8,116 nucleotides of DNA from CAG-390 sp045544735 (lineage in GTDB: Bacteria > Bacillota > Clostridia > Oscillospirales > CAG-272). Every line of letters starts with the position of its first letter. Positions within the stretch are counted from its first letter, which is position 1. The stretch is taken from assembly GCA_045544735.1 (NCBI GenBank), contig JAZPZM010000038.1, positions 1 through 8,116 on the forward strand. Reading direction: 5' to 3'. Shown here one piece after another: positions 6,111-8,116 of the stretch. The translations under genes were made by a program, and so were the position numbers. The notes under the pieces were generated by a model. That model had not been told where the DNA came from and searched no databases. It saw only the letters and a program-made list of their open reading frames with translations.

Positions 6111-7346
6111 ATGAAATTCATATCTTGGAACGTCAACGGCTTCAGGTCTTGCCTCGGCAAGGGCTTTGCGGATTTTTTCGCCGCGCAGAACGCCGATTTT
6201 TTCTGTATACAGGAAACTAAAATGCAAGAGGGGCAGGCGGAGTTTGCCCCCGACGGATATTATCAGTATTGGAACAGCGCCGAGAAAAAGGGATATTCGG
6301 GAACGGCGATATTTACGAAGCACGAGCCGATGAACGTAAGCTACGGCTTAGGTATACCTGAACACGATACCGAGGGCAGAGCGATAACGCTTGAATACGA
6401 GGACTTTTATCTGCTTTGCGTTTACACGCCAAACTCCCAGCGCGAGCTGACGCGCCTTTCCTATCGTATGACGTGGGAGGATGCCCTTCGCGAATATATG
6501 CTTCGGCTTGACGCCAAAAAGCCCGTTATATATTGCGGCGACCTTAACGTAGCGCACAACGATATCGACCTTAAAAACCCAAAGACCAACCATTTCAGCG
6601 CGGGATTTACCGACGAGGAGCGCACTAAATTCGGCGAGCTCCTCTCCGTCGGCTTTACGGACACCTTCCGCTATCTGTACCCAAGCCGCGTTACTTATTC
6701 GTGGTGGAGCTATATGTACAGCGCGCGCGCGAAGAATATCGGGTGGCGCATTGACTATTTCGTGATATCGGACAGACTCAGAAAGGGACTTTCCGACAGT
6801 ATGATATTTACCGACGTAATGGGAAGCGACCATTGCCCCGTCGGCATCGAGCTTGAAATGCCGACCGTTAGCTTCCGCGCGGCGCAGGATGCCGACGTGA
6901 GCGCCGTAGCCGCTCTGTATGACTCCGTAAAGGGTGGCGAGGGATGTGTGTGGGATGAAAATTATCCATGCATAGAGGAGGCGCAGGCCGACCTTGAGCT
7001 TGGCAACCTCTACGTTCTTGAAAAGGGCGGGGAGGTCATCGGTGCTATTTCCGTGGAAAACAGCGTAGCGGAGGTCGATGCGCTGGGGTGCTTCACGCTC
7101 ACGGATAACACGCGCGAGTTTGCGCGCGTGGCTATTTCGCCCGACCACCGCGGACACGGCTACGCCGCCGTTATGGTGCGCGAGCTTGTGGACGTTTTCA
7201 AAAAGGACGGCTGTAAGGCGGTGCATATCCTTGCGGCAAGCATAAATATAGCGGCGCAGAAGACCTATGAGCGCATAGGCTTCGTCCGCCGCGGCGAGTG
7301 CGATATGTACGGGTCGCATTATTTTGCATACGAGCTTACACTTTGA
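6111..7346 (+). CDS. xth: Exonuclease III (AP endonuclease) fused to a C-terminal GNAT acetyltransferase domain
   Basis: One uninterrupted frame of 411 residues joins two enzymes. Residues 1-250 form a complete exonuclease III/ExoA domain (family length about 250): NVNG with N7, QETK with E35, VYTPN with Y105, GDLNVAH with D144 and N146, WRIDYF (212-217) and GSDHCPVG with D240-H241, all matching the catalytic and metal-binding set of the family. This domain cuts DNA at abasic sites and degrades 3' ends in base-excision repair. Residues from about 252 are a GNAT fold: SFRAAQDADV opening, EVIGAISVE, the acetyl-CoA motif ARVAISPDHRGHGYA (338-352) and NIAAQKTYERIGFVRRGE near the end. The acceptor substrate is unknown. 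Two ATGs are in tandem (6108, 6111); GAGG (6100-6103) is 7 bases from the second and 4 from the first, and MKFISWNVNG is the usual family start. An internal ATG at 6858 lies exactly at the domain junction but has no strong ribosome site. Own promoter and terminator. Confidence 0.93.
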   Translation: MKFISWNVNGFRSCLGKGFADFFAAQNADFFCIQETKMQEGQAEFAPDGYYQYWNSAEKKGYSGTAIFTKHEPMNVSYGLGIPEHDTEGRAITLEYEDFYLLCVYTPNSQRELTRLSYRMTWEDALREYMLRLDAKKPVIYCGDLNVAHNDIDLKNPKTNHFSAGFTDEERTKFGELLSVGFTDTFRYLYPSRVTYSWWSYMYSARAKNIGWRIDYFVISDRLRKGLSDSMIFTDVMGSDHCPVGIELEMPTVSFRAAQDADVSAVAALYDSVKGGEGCVWDENYPCIEEAQADLELGNLYVLEKGGEVIGAISVENSVAEVDALGCFTLTDNTREFARVAISPDHRGHGYAAVMVRELVDVFKKDGCKAVHILAASINIAAQKTYERIGFVRRGECDMYGSHYFAYELTL

Positions 7347-7351
7347 GTGAA

Positions 7352-7385
7352 AAAGCAGGACGGAAATCCGTCCTGCTTTCGTTTT
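7352..7385. terminator. Bidirectional terminator between the exonuclease and dockerin genes
   Basis: A perfect 12-bp stem, AAAGCAGGACGG (7352-7363) with its complement (7368-7379), closes a 4-base loop AAAT. On the plus strand CTTTCGTTTT follows. On the minus strand the A run before the stem (7350-7354) becomes a T run. It lies between two converging genes and probably serves both, being cleaner for the minus strand. Confidence 0.88.
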
Positions 7386-7411
7386 ATTGTGTAAATATCT
7401 TGCGTATGGAT

Positions 7412-8116
7412 TTACCAGCCTCTTACCTTGGAGGAGAGGTGGAGTATGTCAGTAGAAGTAACTGCGCCGTCACCGTTGGAGTCTGCGGCAGCCGCGTATG
7501 CTCCGCTGAGCTTTTTGCCGGAAATGAGGGAGGTGGTGAGCGACAGAACATCGGCACTTGCTACGTTGCCGTCGCCGTTTACGTCACCGATTACAACTAC
7601 CTCGACGGTTTCGGAAACGCCGTTTACCGTGGAGGTAACGGTGTAACCCGTTCCAATCTTTCCGTCGCTTACAACGTTGCCCTTTGCATCCTTGACGGTA
7701 ACGTCATCGTTCGCAAAGAGAGTGTAAACGTCATCGGAGCTTACGCTTCCCGACGAGAAGGTTATAGTTCCTGCGCTTTCATTGAGCTTTACGTTGCTTG
7801 TGTCAGCGTTTTGGGCAAATTCAAAATGATCGACCTCCGGCTCAACGGGCTCGGTAACTTCGGGAACGGTAGTTTCGGGAACGGTGGTTTCAGGAACCGT
7901 GGTTTCAGGAACGGTCGTTTCAGGAACGGTAGTTTCGGGAACAGTCGTTTCAGGAACGGTAGTTTCGGGAACGGTCGTTTCAGGAACGGTAGTTTCGGGA
8001 ACGGTGGTCTCGGGAACTGTAGTTTCGGGAACTGTAGTTTCGGGAACGGTAGTCTCGGGAACGGTGGTTTCGGGAACTGTAGTTTCGGGAACTGTAGTTT
8101 CGGGAACGGTGGTTTC
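7412..8116 (-). CDS. Dockerin type I protein with Pro-Glu-Thr-Thr-Val repeat linker, C-terminal part (5' end outside window)
   Basis: Reading the minus strand from the right edge gives 234 residues of an open frame ending in TAA (complement of 7412-7414). The parts in order are: 17 perfect pentapeptides ETTVP (residues 1-85); a short acidic linker (EVTEPVEPEVDHFEF); a beta-rich region of about 80 residues (TSNVKLNESAGTITF ... YTLFANDDVTVKDAKGNVV ... IGTGYTVTSTVNGVSETVEV), a kind often found before dockerins in ruminococcal proteins; and a dockerin from residue 177. The dockerin has two calcium loops, DVNGDGNVASAD and DSNGDGAVTSTD, each with Asp/Asn/Asp at positions 1, 3, 5 and Asp at 12, and SA and ST at the cohesin-recognition positions 10-11. 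Dockerins bind cohesin modules on scaffolds or the cell surface, so the protein is almost certainly secreted. Its catalytic or binding domain and signal peptide would lie beyond the edge, so its specific function cannot be named. No ATG occurs in this part of the frame. Confidence 0.93.
   Translation of the reverse strand, partial: ETTVPETTVPETTVPETTVPETTVPETTVPETTVPETTVPETTVPETTVPETTVPETTVPETTVPETTVPETTVPETTVPETTVPEVTEPVEPEVDHFEFAQNADTSNVKLNESAGTITFSSGSVSSDDVYTLFANDDVTVKDAKGNVVSDGKIGTGYTVTSTVNGVSETVEVVVIGDVNGDGNVASADVLSLTTSLISGKKLSGAYAAAADSNGDGAVTSTDILHLSSKVRGW
7415..7588 (-). other. Dockerin type I domain, two EF-hand-like calcium loops
   Basis: The final 58 residues of the minus-strand protein contain the duplicated 12-residue loops DVNGDGNVASAD and DSNGDGAVTSTD, each followed by a hydrophobic helix (VLSLTTSLI and ILHLSSKV), and end in RGW. 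Both loops keep all acidic or amide side-chain calcium ligands. The match of both halves is good enough to expect a folded, cohesin-binding module. Confidence 0.92.
7859..8116 (-). repeat. Tandem array of a 15-bp unit, 17 copies, encoding (ETTVP)n
   Basis: Seventeen consecutive 15-bp units run from 7859 to 8113 with the start of another at 8114-8116, so the array continues past the edge. The plus-strand consensus is TTCGGGAACGGTAGT. Every unit encodes the same five residues on the minus strand. Bases vary only where the change is silent: GAA/GAG, CCC/CCT and all four ACN codons; the GTT valine codon never varies. The product is an extended Pro/Thr-rich, acidic linker of the kind that separates modules in secreted cellulosomal and surface enzymes. 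Confidence 0.97.

Noticed and set aside
6348..7319. Minus-strand open frame opposite the exonuclease-GNAT gene
   Set aside because: It spans both domains of the real gene in antisense and shows no family similarity.
7428..7646. Small plus-strand open frame (72 codons) near the right end
   Set aside because: It is antisense to the dockerin; the minus strand carries both calcium loops in one continuous frame to the edge.
7859..8116. CRISPR array
   Set aside because: The units are 15 bp, directly abutting and without spacers, and they encode a perfect pentapeptide in frame with a dockerin.

Overview
The window looks like a chromosomal segment from an anaerobic clostridial Bacillota, probably an uncultured gut or rumen member of the Oscillospirales/Eubacteriales. 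The evidence is a dockerin-type surface protein with a Pro/Thr-rich linker, a meso-diaminopimelate dehydrogenase of the one-step lysine/peptidoglycan route, Gram-positive style GGAGG ribosome binding sites, extended -10 promoters (TGnTATAAT), strong hairpin-plus-T terminators and roughly 50% GC coding DNA with AT-rich gaps. The assignment is inferred from gene content; no rRNA or other phylogenetic marker is present. I see no tRNA, rRNA, CRISPR array, insertion sequence or riboswitch, and no intergenic stretch longer than about 130 bases.

Layout from left to right: (1) the 3' end of a ZIP-family metal transporter gene (+), with a doubtful first 34 bases; (2) ddh, meso-diaminopimelate dehydrogenase (+), with its own promoter and terminator; (3) a two-gene operon (+) for a heterodimeric type IV ABC exporter, whose genes overlap by 8 bases and whose two nucleotide-binding domains are degenerate in complementary ways; (4) a 22-bp perfect palindrome that contains the stop codons of both converging genes and acts as a bidirectional terminator; (5) a DUF3737-type right-handed beta-helix protein (-) with a clear 19-residue ladder; (6) a compact divergent promoter region; (7) a fused exonuclease III-GNAT acetyltransferase gene (+); (8) a second bidirectional terminator; (9) the 3' end of a dockerin protein gene (-) that runs off the right edge and contains 17 perfect TTVPE pentapeptide repeats.

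The genes are mostly separate transcription units of housekeeping or accessory character, not one pathway. Only the two ABC genes are clearly one machine. The three plus-strand promoters share one architecture (TTGCA(T/C), 16-17 bp, TGTGnTATAAT), which suggests the same vegetative sigma factor. The points most worth a second look are the exonuclease III-acetyltransferase fusion, the dockerin linker array whose DNA varies only at synonymous positions, the stop-codon-containing shared palindrome, and the 19-residue periodicity of the DUF3737 protein. I did not find convincing evidence of a wholly new multi-gene system.
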